A program made the translations under genes and the position numbers. A stretch of DNA of 64,000 nucleotides from Fusarium oxysporum f. sp. lycopersici 4287 (taxonomy: Eukaryota; Ascomycota; Sordariomycetes; Hypocreales; Nectriaceae), in NCBI RefSeq assembly GCF_000149955.1, contig NC_030998.1, positions 310,001-374,000 of the forward strand, written 5' to 3'. The notes beneath the pieces were generated by a model. The model did no database searches. It saw only the letters and a program-made list of their open reading frames with translations, and had not been told where the DNA came from. Shown piece after piece: positions 48,375-60,199 of the stretch. Numbering within the stretch: position 1 is the first letter of the stretch; each line of letters opens with the position of its first letter.

Positions 48375-48560
48375 TAAGAAAGGGATTAATATATATAAAT
48401 TAAATATAAAATTATAAAGAATTAAAATATTATATTTTTATATAAAATCATAAATATAATATTTATAATTAATAAACTATAGTAACCTTGAATATTAACT
48501 TTTTATTAATTATTATAATTCTTTTCTTGTCAAAACTATAAGCAACTCCCTTTAATTAAG
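48375..48560. repeat. AT-rich block
   Basis: Nearly pure A/T sequence beginning just after the stop codon of the Zn2Cys6 gene; RIP-like composition. No terminal repeats seen. Confidence 0.5.
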
Positions 48561-48906
48561 AGAGTAGGGCTGTTATGCACTAATCGGAATAGAGAGGCTG
48601 AGCTGAGCTGTAAGGCTCTAGTTTCATGCCTTTCTCAGTCTGCCTGTCTGGCATCTTTCACCTTTCCATACCTAACCAAGCCGCGACCGGGGATATTCTT
48701 TAAGCCTGCGACATAGCATTATACTTTCCCTCCACCTGGGCTCGCTTCCGTCCATCGCGAAACTATCAAGGCTACTGGAATTCTCCTCCCTGTTCATAAC
48801 GTGCTTATTCCCCGCATTTCCGTCTAGCAACCGCGTTAACTAACATCCAAGGAATGATAGCATTCGACTGCACTATACAGGGAAATAAATTATACATGCT
48901 GGAGTA

Positions 48907-51900
48907 ATGGAGTTTTACCACCTTTCTACACTCGCCCAAAGCAAGGCTGGGTGCAACAGCCGACTTCACATTCAACACATCCTGGATGCTACCTACCCGC
49001 GCGTTGATGAAGCTGGCGATAATTTCTTCGCTGAATATGAGCGACGGGAGAGAGAGGGGGGGATGTTTTTCTCTGTACACGCCCTGATGTCTCATTTTAG
49101 TCAACCCGCGACTCTCGATCAACTCCTCAGCTGCATATGTAAAGATTGCAGCAACGCTCGCAATGTTACCAACTATAAACTGCCGGTGGCGGATTTCACG
49201 AATAATCTTCGCCAAGAGCCATTATTTCTGGCCCTTATGGTGTATCTCGGAAAGTTGCACTATATATACTTCTGGATAAAGTGGGGAGTATCCCGGACCT
49301 CTCTACCTTGCCTCTACGGATGCCCAAACAATAATCAACCTCGCCTCCGCGAATGCCCCAAAAACAATCAGCACTGCCTTCGTCAATGCCCAAACGATAA
49401 CCAACTCGAAAGGTTATTGCGACCCGGTCGAGACGTTTCAATATTCCGCACCATCTATAACCGTGCTCTTGAGATGTTCTCCCCCGTGGTCATTGAAATT
49501 CCGGAAAGCGAGGTCTGTCCGTACCTAGAATGTCACGAGCTCAAGAGGTTTCCATACCTGGAGGAGAAGTCATGCATCAGAGAGGGTTCGTTCGGCGCCA
49601 TGAAAAAGCTCGAGATTATGAGTGATTATTTGCATCCTACAATGCGGAAACGCATGAAACCCTATTCCACCAACGAAAAGGTACACCCATGTCAACTTCA
49701 CCTTTGCATTGAATGTTTTGCTGATGCTCCAAATAGCTACTCTTTGCGCTGAAATCAGTTAAGATAATTCCCGATGCTCCACTGATGAACATGGAGCGTG
49801 ATGTGCTCAGCATGGTATCACGAATTAATGACGCTGTATCTGAGAATATCATTACCCTTATGGCATGCTACAAATGGAAAGAGTCCATGCACTTTTTGTT
49901 TCCCTTTGTCGACGCAGACCTGAGCGATCTACTCCGCAATAACAACAGCCGATGTCCTCCTCATTTACGAGAAAAGCTTAAAGCAGGTGAAGCCCTTCTC
50001 GACCACTGGCTGTGGCAGCAGATGGAGGGAGTTAGTCGAGCTCTCAGTGCCTTTCATACTCAGATGGAGAACCCCTTCAAGGACGTGAAAGGAAAGGTCA
50101 TTGCGCTACATTTCGACTTGAAACCTGCAAACATCCTTGTCACGAGTGGACCAGATGGCGTGACTCTGAAAATAACAGACTTTGGACAGTCCATCATTCA
50201 AATCATAGATGATGATATGGATATAAGCTTACCTCACAACACCGGACATCCTCGATACGGCCCCCCGGAGTCTCGACCCTCTTCACAGCATCTGACCCAA
50301 GGTTCCGGAGATGATTTGAAGGTTTTACTTAACTATGATGTTTGGTCATTAGGATGTATTATGGTCGAAGTTCTTATTCATCTGCTAGATGAAGATCTCA
50401 ATGATTTTGACAGCAAGCTGCAAGGACCTTTCTACATCAAAGAGCCAAACGGCCTGAAAAAGTGCGTTACAGACTCATTCAGGCGGTTTGAACAGGCGTT
50501 TCAACATGACAGCGATCAGACTGAGTATATGAAAGACATCGTAGCCTTGCTGCAAAATATGCTCAACCACGATAAAAACAATAGAGCATACTCGTCAACT
50601 GTTACACAGAAGCTAGACGAGGCTAGAGGAAACCTCGAAGCTCTACGTGACGGCAGGAATCAACTTGTTGTCGCAGTCGAGAAGCAAGGATTTAAAGATT
50701 GGAAAGGGTTTCGAAAGCTCGGATGGCATAACGGAACCTCGATCGTGTCATTTTCCGAAAAGTGAGTCATAACGTGCTGTCAAAGCTGGCCTCATCACTG
50801 ACTCCAATTTACTTCCAGGGAGGGAATCACGCTGCACTTGATACGGCAAAGAACGGGAGAGCCAGTTTACAAAAGTACAACCAGTATACCCTGTCGGATT
50901 AGCCTATGGGCAAGGACCATAAGAACAGAACAGACCCAAACTGGAATCGAGATTGGCCTTGTATGGGCAGTAGAAAAAGGAGTTCCTCCCGAAGTGGGAC
51001 GAAAGAATTGTAATTCTACTCCTTGACACTTCTGACAAACGTCTGACACTAACACTTCTTCCCTTGACGGTAGTTGACCCGAGGAAATGGTGTTTTGCAC
51101 CCACCTATGTCTTCCCTGACCCGGAGAGTAGTACCAATAGGTTCGATTGTATCCTGTTTCCTGAAATCGGAACAACGACACCTGGAGATGACGACTTTGT
51201 ATTCACACTTGGATTCCCGTCTCTCGAAGGTAAGCTCATTAACATACACACAGATTCGAGATGTATCGCAATGATTACTGATTGAATGACTATAGACGTT
51301 CTCATATTCCAGGGCGCTCTCTTTCTGAGGAGTATTCTACCTCCGATCAGGTAAATAATAACGCTGCTCGTTCCAAATGTCTTCAAGTATGCCAACACAA
51401 TTATAGCATTTCAATCTCGACTCTGAAACCGAAATGTGAGGCAGAGGCCCCAAAGATTAATCAGCAAGATTCATACCTACAAATTTGGGCACCTAATAAG
51501 CCAAAATATGTTGGGCCACTGTCTCCTGACGGGAAGAGCGACAGGACGAAGCCGAGAGGCTCCATTGGTTCATCATCAACTGGCCTGAGTGAGTATAATA
51601 GAAGAGCGTTAGAAAAGCCATTCGAAACCATGGTTATACTCTTCAAACACCATCGTCCTTTGGTATTTACCTGTAAGTTGTCCACCATTAATTAGTTTTT
51701 ATCCTAGATTACTGACAGTCGAACAGTAAAGAAAGGTCTCATAAAGCTAAGCCGTTGCGGTTCGACAACCTTACAGATTGACAATCGAGTTGACAACTCT
51801 ATACACGTAAGACATCCACCGATATATCAAGTCTGGGAATCCGAAGACCCCCGTGCGGCTCCTAGACAGCCATGCCTGCCGGTAGAACCCGAAATTGAGA

Positions 51901-52095
51901 AACTGTCCGAATGTATTCTCAAGACTCTTACAATCAGAATAACTCTCGCAAAGGAACAAGGTAAGCAATGATATCATCATGACAGATTCTCACTGACTTG
52001 ATCTGAGATTTCGAATTATTTCAGAAGGTACCGCAAAATCTATGGAAGAAGTAAAGATATACGCCGTGATGGAGTCCGATTTGGGACTCATTTAG
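48907..52095 (+). CDS. Protein kinase with long N- and C-terminal regions (936 aa)
   Basis: Seven exons (48907-49680, 49737-50761, 50819-51009, 51074-51229, 51313-51672, 51727-51960, 52025-52095), 936 residues with no break. The kinase domain lies around residues 235-530: glycine loop IREGSFGAMKKL, Lys in LLFALKSVKII, catalytic loop HFDLKPANILV (HFD instead of HRD, so non-RD), Mg-binding ITDFGQS, PPE for APE, and YDVWSLGCIMVEVL. The first 230 residues contain three tandem 11-residue Cys/Asn/Gln repeats (CPNNNQ, CPKNNQ, CPNDNQ). The last 400 residues carry no recognised domain. Fungal kinases of this type are accessory-genome genes sometimes tied to non-self recognition. It abuts the CorA-like gene stop to stop. 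Confidence 0.85.
49318..49413 (+). repeat. 33-bp tandem repeat, three copies, in kinase N-terminal region
   Basis: Three in-frame units start at 49318, 49351 and 49384 (last one partial), each coding xCPxxNQxxxR with Asn/Asp variation. Copy number could vary between strains. Confidence 0.6.
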
Positions 52096-54468
52096 CTAGA
52101 CAACAAATTGACCATTGGCTTTCTCTTCCTTCTCCCGCACTCTCTGTACGAACTCTACAAGCATGTAAATTAGCATCGTAATGGTGATCAATGGGATAGC
52201 TAAAATAGCGTAGATCTTCAGGTCAGGGTCTGCTGACCACTTCATGGGGGATTCCTGGGTTATTGTTACGAACCCCATCTGGATGAAGTCCTAGTGAGTG
52301 TCAGAGGCTCTCATGAGTTCGAACCTAAACAGAGACATACGGCTGTAAAGGCAGCTGGTACAAACACCATTGCCAGTACTGTCAGGGTCTTGACCACGCG
52401 GGCTTCTCTGCTTGACTTATCTGACAAGTGTACAATAGCAGAAGTATTGCGACTAGTCATTGCTGTGCTTGTCTTGTTAAACTCCCCGTTCCTCATCGAA
52501 ACAGTGTCCCTGAGCTGCCACTGGTCAGAACATGGATGGATAATAGACTAAAATCTTAGGCAGAGATGACTTGCCTGGTCCGAGATAGCCTTTGCACGTT
52601 CCAAGACTGTAGAAGCACTCAGTAAACTAAATTCATGTTCGCTTTGGATATTACACAGGTGTTTCAACAGTCTGGCGAAAGAAGAAACTTGAGAAGCGGT
52701 TTGAAAGGGGAGTGTTTCCAGGTCTCGAATTTGCTTCTGGAAACACTCCAAGGTCAAAATGTTAAGCTGAATAACATTTATTACTCTTCGAAGCTGATCG
52801 GAGAGATATTGAAGCGATTTAAAGTCGCTGGTTGTGCTGCTAAGAGTGTCAAACTCGTTGAGCTTGTCAGGCTCCACGCCAGCCATAATGACACGCTTGA
52901 ACTAGGAAGTATTAGCTACAACGCCTTATATCAGAGTCGTTCCACCAAACTACCTACCAGCTTATCGACCTCTTCATCTAGATAGTTGATGAATTGGTGC
53001 AGATTATGATCTACGCTGCTAAAGCATGTAATATGAAGATTAGTCCAGTCTTCGACAAAATTAGAGCTTTCACCGCTTCTGTTCAGCACGCTTGAGCCAA
53101 GTAACTTCTTGACTGCAAGCGGAAGTCTGATGAGAATATGGGACAGTTCGCTCTCCTCATGCGAGACTTTCTGGTAAATGAGTGCGTGTCGTATCGACCA
53201 GGGATTCGATCCTGGTCTGGCGTCGTCCCTTTTCTCAATGTACTTGAGAAGGTAGCTGCACTCTGAATCGCGACATTAGGTTTTGAACATTTACTCCCAA
53301 TTGGATAAGCTTACCAAACGACGACAGACTCCCAGTACTGCCAACCCTGGTTTCTGAGTCAAAACCAGCAAATCCCTCGTCTCGTGGAAATCTCTTCTCG
53401 CCAAATGCCGCCTTGTGACGATATATCTGAGGAAAGACTCGCAGGGCGGAGAATAGCTTCGTGGCTCCACTGTGCGTGATTGGGAGATGACTCCAACCAT
53501 ATACTGGCTCTAATAAACTGAGGCTGGTTAGAGAGCTGCTGAAATGAGATATCACGCAACAGTCAAATGATAGAAATATTTACAAGAAAGAGGCTTGAAA
53601 GGCTTTTTTTGCTTCATCTTGACCCTCTTCGAAGTTTGAGGTTGGTGGAAAACTATGATGCTTTGAGACATGTTCTTCAAGCTGGCTTTCGCTCGCTAAA
53701 TAGATACAATCAGGGGACAAAAGTGTGACAACAGAGCCCAGTGCATAATAGATTTACCCCTATTTTCTACCTTTTTAAAATAAGATATATTAATAAATTT
53801 GTACATAATAAATATCTAAAAAGAAATCTGTATTATTATTTAATTAATATATAATCTTATATAACTTAAATAAAAATTCTAGCTTTTCTTTTTATTATTT
53901 AAAATAGATTTAAAATCTAAGAGTTATAATATACAGTATAAAAATACACCATAACTTAAGATACTAACTGTATTATATCCTATAAGCCTCCTATATTTAA
54001 AAGTAAAAGTACTTTTTTAAAGACTATTATTTATATATTTTATATTACAATTAAAGAAAATTCTAATTCTATATAATAAGTTTTATTATATTTTAAAAAG
54101 GCTAAAATACTATATAATATTTTTACTTTTATTATTTATATTTTCTAAGTATTTTATAATAAGCTTTAAAGTTAAGGGTAAATTTAGTATGCTAAAGTGG
54201 GCATACTGTGTGGTGTTGTCAGACTTTTGTCCTATAATTTTATCTTGGGTCCCTACACCATTCTTATGTCAGCCATATATCACTACGAGTCTAATCAAAT
54301 AGTGGTTTGAGTCCTACCTTGAGAAGTGACCTCTGCGACTTCAACCTCAAACAATCCATCTGAGGGTGAAAAAAGCTGCTCACTACTGGTGGTGAAGATT
54401 TGCGCGATGTCTTTGCTCCGCACGTCATCTTGAGTGCAGCGCGGTGACCAGGCTTTCTTGGCAGACAT
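52096..54468 (-). CDS. CorA-like membrane protein (495 aa)
   Basis: Seven exons (54318-54468, 53584-53695, 53315-53538, 52958-53262, 52575-52901, 52341-52514, 52096-52290) total 1,488 nt, 495 residues, in frame throughout. Landmarks are PGSNPWSIRHALIYQKV, a segment common to fungal CorA-like proteins, long helices (QYLSDQLRRVINVIQLNILT), then the membrane end: VVKTLTVLAMVFVPAAFTAD FIQMGFV and IYAILAIPLITITMLIYMLV. The two C-terminal membrane spans after a large cytosolic helical funnel is the CorA plan, but the loop lacks the GMN ion-selectivity motif (QMGF instead), so Mg2+ transport is doubtful. One intron (52515-52574) is GC-AG. The first intron, 622 nt, contains an AT-rich TIR element. 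Its stop codon directly abuts that of the kinase. Confidence 0.82.
52515..52574 (-). other. GC-AG intron in CorA-like gene
   Basis: Donor GCAAGT after the SDQ codons and acceptor GGCAG before LRDTVSMRNG keep the frame; no GT donor nearby does so. Confidence 0.65.
53715..54232. mobile_element. AT-rich MITE-like element with 19-bp terminal inverted repeats, inside an intron
   Basis: Left end GGACAAAAGTGTGACAACA (53715-53733) and the reverse complement of the right end (54214-54232) match at 18 of 19 bases. A second shared block, TTTACCC, lies further inside both ends (near 53752 and 54178). The interior (about 53757-54190) is almost pure A/T with no coding capacity, as expected of a RIP-mutated non-autonomous element. 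No target-site duplication is visible. It occupies the first intron of the CorA-like gene, which without it would be about 100 nt. Confidence 0.65.
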
Positions 54469-55000
54469 TTAAACTGGTAGAGACGTGTTAAAAATGTTAA
54501 GCTGAGATATATGTCTGTCGGTGATAGCTCTAGTCTGAGCTTTGGGGGCCGTGGTGAAGTTAAAGTCTAATTAATGGTAGAACCTGATATAGAATGCCTT
54601 GCTTGTGAGTTACATTTGTGAATTAATTTCTGTCAGCCAAGTTGTTGTTATGCTGAAGTATGCAGACCCATCTAAGCCTAATATGGCTACTTCCAAGGGT
54701 TTAAATTCAACCAGAGCCCTTTAGTGCCTTGCTAAGCTATATATTAATTATTTTTATACTTTATTTATTACTCTTATAACGGTCTCTTTATAAGCTTTAT
54801 AATGGCTAAATATATTATTTATTAAATGATAAAATTATTTCAATTGAAGAGAATAATTCTTATTATTAGAATACTAATATATAAAAGAGGTAAGGAAAAT
54901 AGGTAACGTCATGTATTATAACCTGATACCTAAGCACTAATGCAAGCCTTTCTCTACCGCCTCCGTACAATCTTCGTCACTTGGCTTGCTGTCTTGACTG
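54469..55000. repeat. Intergenic, with AT-rich block 54735-54925
   Basis: 5' side of the CorA-like gene. A second AT-rich block lies at 54735-54925. No gene. Confidence 0.4.
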
Positions 55001-55420
55001 TCATTTGTCCTGATAGTGATAAATACTCAAGTTCCAAAGGTGCGCACACGCGCAGGGCGCGACTTGAGTTCCAACTAAGTCTATTCGCCCTGCATATTGA
55101 GTCAGCCATGAATTAACACTCCCTCCGCTCCGTTGGAGGTAACTGGACTGCCAAGGCTGGGCGATGCTTACGGCGGTGATCTCCCTTGTTGCCGTGACCT
55201 GCCAGTAGCCATTCTCACCGTGCGCAATTTCCTAAGAAGATGTGATCAGCCATGAACATCCATCAAACGTGAATGTCGGTTTTGTAATGCGATGGGGGAA
55301 AGGATCTTGACCCACCTCGCAGGACCAGGAACCTGTTTCAGCACCCCCAAACGTGAGGGCCAACCATTCCTTCAGGATACTCTCTCGTACGTAGTGGCTC
55401 AGCGCAGTGGTGCAAGGCAT
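55001..55420 (-). CDS. Hypothetical protein (111 aa)
   Basis: Exons 55316-55420 and 55001-55231 with a clean GTGGGT..TTAG intron of 84 nt give 111 residues starting MPCTTALSHYVRESILKEWL and containing FGGAETGSWSCE, then GENGYWQVTATREITAVSIA. No signal peptide, no known family. Regular splicing and continuous frame suggest a real gene or a recent remnant; a longer gene extending upstream toward 55740 is possible. Confidence 0.35.
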
Positions 55421-56137
55421 TTTGTAGCTGATGACGAATTGATTGACAAGAGAATAAGTGGACGTTTCTGATACCTATAGGAAAGGTTCTACTGTCGCAA
55501 GATATGAGTCTCAGTCCACGTATCCCCATTGCAAAACTTGTGATAAGCCTCCGTATTGCTGCCTGGAACGCCTCAAGAGTCTGAAGTGATCTCGAACTGT
55601 GGCTGAGGGTTGAGAATACCACCTGGAGTCCAATATTCACAGACGTTTCATGTCTCATTGGGCGCCTCCAAGCCACAGCGGTTAGCCGAGTGTTGATGTA
55701 GGCTTGGCCTGTATGCCTTGCTGTAGGAGACCAAAAACATCAGTTAGATCAGTGTGCCAAGTGGCCCTAGCCAGCCACAGCTTTCAATCCAGGATTTAGT
55801 CGGGCGAGAGCTGACAGCCTGGTTTCAGAGTGGCATGGCAAGCTATACAAACTCTGCAGTCTGATAAGTATCGAGGGTTGAAAATGGCATAAGCCACAGT
55901 TGCACAATTAACAAATGTGGTTTCTTGTCTCGCCGTATCTCAGAACGCGATGTACCGAGGTAGCTTGAGAACGAAGGGTCTAACGTGATTCCCCATCATG
56001 CATCCAGTTCATCCCCTCCTCCACTCATCGCTCGTCTATTGAACCCGTTTCTCACCACCAGGAGCCTCAAATCCTATGTATTCCTCAGTCGCGCATCCTA
56101 GGTCTATTTCTTGAAAGGCGGCATAAGAGACTCCGAG
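55421..56137. other. Intergenic region
   Basis: No convincing feature; a minus-strand open frame to about 55676 may be the 5' part of the hypothetical gene. Confidence 0.3.
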
Positions 56138-58119
56138 ATGGCTGAAGAAGACCCAAAACCTTCTTTTCCTCCACAGCACCAGGACTCGATCCAGCCGTAC
56201 GATGCCGGGCCCTTTGTGCCACGTGCTCCCCGAGATGACGAAACGTTTGACGCTTCGGAGCAAGGTCTGGGATTCTTTGATGTCTTTTCTCTCATCGTCA
56301 ATAAGATGATAGGAACTGGCATCTACACATCCCCAACTGCAGTCTTCCTTCTGACAGGAAACAAGAGTCTTACGCTAGGATTGTTCGCTGTTGGCTTCTT
56401 ATACTGATTCTGACGTCAATCAAGACCTTATGCGTTTCATCGGAGTCACGATTCTATCCGTCATCTGTCTCGCACAGTTCTTCAGCCCTAGCTGGGGTCG
56501 CAAGTTGAACAAGTTCCTTGCTGTGGTTAAGATATGCTTCCTTATCGGCGTGATAATTGTAGCCTTGACTGCACTGTCAAACAACATTGAAGATATTGAA
56601 GGAAATGATGTTCCCCGGGCTCAAGATTGGCTCACGTGGCATGGGTCTCCTTCCAAGGTCCAATTTGCTAAGGCATTACTTGCTGTTCTGTTCAGCTTCG
56701 AGGGCTGGGAGAATGCCACTTTTGTGAGTTTGTTTCCTTTGGTCGCGTTTCAATAATATTCCAGGGTCACATACTGCAGTTGATGCTAACTAACGTGTTA
56801 CCCCGATAGGTCGCTGGAGGGATTCCTCGAAGGAAACACAGAGTCTTACGTGTGGGATTCATCTCCGCTGTTTGCACCGTTGGAGTCCTTTATTTGATAG
56901 TTGTGGCTGTAGTAGTCAGTCGCTTCTGCTGCTTGACTAATTCTCAAGAGATTGGCTGACTTCACGTAGCTCCATTCGATTCACTACGACGATTTTCCTG
57001 AAGGTCATAACCGCAACTACCCCCCTATCGTACGTGATTCAATCTTTCAACTGCTCATCATACTGCTAACATTTGCCCAGTCAAGCAGGTCATTGGCCAG
57101 GCTGAAGTTTTACCATGGTCTCGATATCTGAAACAAGATGACTGCATAAAACGGACCGAAAGAACAAGGGAAGATGACTTTCATTACAGGTCTCCTCAGG
57201 GTGGCTTGATAGCTCATTGACTATTCACTGTCCTCATGATTGCTATCTCAGCTTCAATCAAAAGTACTCTCGAATCTGTTGGGCTTCCGGGCTATATACA
57301 GACTTATACCCATTGCTTCATCCTTAGTAGGTGGATAGGATTCTTTTCATCGTACATGCCATGTTAACCTTTTGCGTAGTGGTTCTGGGACTTGGAAGTC
57401 TCAATCTCAGATCTCGGCAGAGAGCTCTTAGTGTTTCCGGAGTATCTGCAGAATCCTCCACTGGGATGGGCAGCTTCTTCGGTGCTGTAGTACTTGTGAG
57501 TGTCCCAATATATATAATGCTGAATGTCACCATCCTGGTTGTCGTCGCGATCCCTCCATACAGAAGCTCTAATCTCAGTGGAGACGCGTTCCCAGGATGG
57601 GGGTTCCCTTTTATTGTCGCAAGCGTATTAGTAGTTGGCACTATTTATTACTTGTTGTTCTTTGGAGCTGCTTGTCGCTCCTACGAGCCTCTAGCAACGA
57701 ATAACGACAGCGAGGAAGTAGGTTCAGGGTCTCGTGTTTTTAGCGGCATACTGTCACCCAAAAGCCGATGGAATCTTATGCAGTACGGCGGTGTCAAATG
57801 CCTGATCATGAAGGACTATTCTTACAAGGACTTTGAGAGAGTCCATCGATTCGGTCGACGGTGGGAAATCGTATATGCTATCAAAGGGGTTGATCGCGAG
57901 GTAAGTTTCTTATCTGTTTGCCTAACAAAGCAATATCAAACTCCCTCACAAGGTTACTGACACTTATGTCTACAAAAGAATCCTGGCGAGGCTCCACCAC
58001 GAGATGGCACAACTTTTACAATGCTCCTTTACTGGGTATTTGGCGGTACTCGACTAAAGAACGATAGAACCCCATGGGCTAGATTTAAACAACGGCTTGA
58101 TAAGGCTTTTCCTTGGTAG
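56138..58119 (+). pseudogene. Degraded amino-acid permease (MUP1/LAT-like APC family)
   Basis: Begins MAEEDPKPSFPPQH and reads SLIVNKMIGTGIYTSPTAVF, the first membrane helix of APC-type methionine/high-affinity permeases. At about 56402 the text jumps from LFAVGFLY straight to TDSDVNQDLMRF in another frame, so roughly two membrane spans are deleted. It then continues VKICFLIGVIIVALTALSNN, FSFEGWENATFVAGGIPRRK, QAEVLPWSRYL, meets TGA at 57218-57220 after GGLIAH (Trp expected), and resumes through VPIYIMLNVTILVVVAIPPY to a final exon ending LDKAFPW at 58119. The internal deletion and stop make it non-functional. A full-length transporter would import amino acids across the plasma membrane. Confidence 0.75.
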
Positions 58120-59249
58120 TAATTACATAGGAGCGGTATTATCCATATGTATACGCTCAACTGAGAGATCCGCATACCGCAATATCATGGTAACTGATCG
58201 TGCTGGGGGGGAGGGGTCATGAAAAAGCATTACCCTTACTCTGAGCAACAGAACAGACCACAAGCGAAAGGAATGAGTTTGTTATAAATGTTGCCGAGAA
58301 AGAAGCCTATAGCTCAATATTTTAGATGCATTAATAAGCGAGGGATTTCATATGCTGCGTCGAACGTTTAGACCTCAGCTGTAGCCTATAGCTGACCTTA
58401 TGCCATGAAAACTCCCTATCCGCTCTAATATTACATAGCAGAGATTTCTAAAAGAAATTAGCTATTTATTTTCGAGATATGAGAAGGTTTATTTTCTTGT
58501 GTAGACTTTCCATATCTATTATAGATCTTGTGATAACACTTAGAAGGGTTGCTATTCAAAGCGCCGCAGAGAAGGACTGTCGTAAGCTCACTACGTCAGG
58601 TATTAACCTAATGCCGAAGGATCCTCTTGCCTCCCGATGATGCTGAGTATTTGATTGGGGAAATGCAAGGAACCAAAACCAGCATAGCGACTTTACCAGT
58701 CCTGGGTGATGGCCAAGTTGGCATCTGCAGGCGCTGCCCTTTCGCTCTTAGCGCGCTGCACGTTCCGATTCAGCTGTTAACATGCCTATTGATAGCCTAA
58801 ACCATTTCCTAGTTGGGGCCTGGTTGTCTTGGAACCCCGCTTTGATATCCCGCTTTTATGATCGACAGGTGGTAGATCTCTACGCAAAACGCGATCTCAG
58901 CGGAAGCAAGAGGTCAAAGCTCTAGGATGAGGCAATAAGAGAGAGTTGATATCAGCCCGTCGTTGAGAACGTGCCGTGCTGTTGATTGACATAGTATTGA
59001 CATAATATTGACATTTTGGACTAAACGAGACTAGCATATCTCAACTATTGACTACTTGGCACATGATATCTTACTGCATAATCTGATAAGAGCCGAAGAG
59101 GCATGGAGTCGAGGGAGTAGAAACCTGCTTGTTGGTGTGATTCCTCCGCCTTCTTCTCTAATCACAATGCATGAAAGTCGCTGGATTAACTAATTGGTTT
59201 ATTCTCGTGATATTGAAATTTCCTCTACATGCACTCCTCAATCGTGGAG
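58120..59249. other. Intergenic region
   Basis: 1.1 kb without supported genes. Confidence 0.4.
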
Positions 59250-59672
59250 CTAAATCTCTTCAATGTCAAGTGCGGGTAACCCCTTGTTGTCATCGTCAAG
59301 GATATCCACAATGCTCTTCAGATCACTCTGATCCCTGATCTGCAGCATGGACCCATCAATGGCATTGAAGAAGAAGAATTGGCCACTTCCAACTTCGAAA
59401 AGATAGAGTGCTTCTCCTGTGTAGGGTGCCATTCCATAGTGAGGCCTGACATCTCCGTCAATGCCACGTCCCCGTACCTCATCTTCCATTTGACCACCTT
59501 GGCCCCAAAGCATGTCCCCTCCCATATCCTCGTAGGAATTGACCCAGTTCGCTGGGGGCGGGATCTAGAATTTTGCCGGTTAGTCACACTGGGCTGCAAG
59601 AAGGGGAAGGTCATGATGTACCCCATTGTCGGTCACCACTACGCCGTCGGAAATTGTGGTGTATTGACTCAT
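59250..59672 (-). CDS. Small acidic hypothetical protein (about 128 aa)
   Basis: From MSQYTTISDGVVVTDNGVHH, spliced over a very short intron of about 36 nt (GTGACTAAC..CCCAG) to SNWVNSYEDMGGDMLWGQ, then MAPYTGEALYLFEVGSGQFF and an acidic C-terminus ending LPALDIEEI at 59250. No signal peptide. The LYLFEVGSGQFFFFNAIDG beta-strand pattern is faintly like SMI1/KNR4 (SUKH) proteins, but too weak to name. The intron is near the lower size limit, so a frameshift is an alternative. Confidence 0.4.
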
Positions 59673-60199
59673 GTTGGGCAGCAGGTGTGTGTAAGTTATA
59701 TGATTGCGGGGAAGTAGAGTGTGATCGTTGAATTGTTGAAGTAGAGATTGTGATGGGGGAGGTGATGATCGAGGTACATTTATATACACGGCTCGGGCTG
59801 GTGATGTCAGATGTGAATGACTAAGCTTAAAACGGTAGGGCCAGACTGGTACCTAAGGTCAATATTAGTGCACATTGGTGAGAGAATAGATGTTAGTGCT
59901 TATATTATCAAGGTGGTCTATCGCACTGTTGTTGTTTCACTTTCTATGGCACTTCCCGCCAATAGGAAGCGGACTTCTGATCCCTACCACCGATCACCAG
60001 CAAGATGACCAGTGCCTTAGATCCGAAATACCTCAGGTTCTGTGAGGAGAGCTTGATTTATATGTACAATTGAGAAAAGGAAAAGGTCTGAATCTCAAAA
60101 TAGCACACTTTGAAATCCCACTGACATGTTGAGCTAGATATTCGGCTTTTTGTATAACGTCTGTACGACGCACCCAAACGAAACCACTAAGCAAACATT
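59673..60199. other. Intergenic region
   Basis: No supported feature. Confidence 0.35.

Noticed and set aside
53196..53216. tRNA T-arm-like hairpin (ACCAGGGATTCGATCCTGGT)
   Set aside because: No acceptor, D or anticodon arms around it; the stretch codes the conserved PGSNPWSIRHALIYQK segment of the CorA-like protein.
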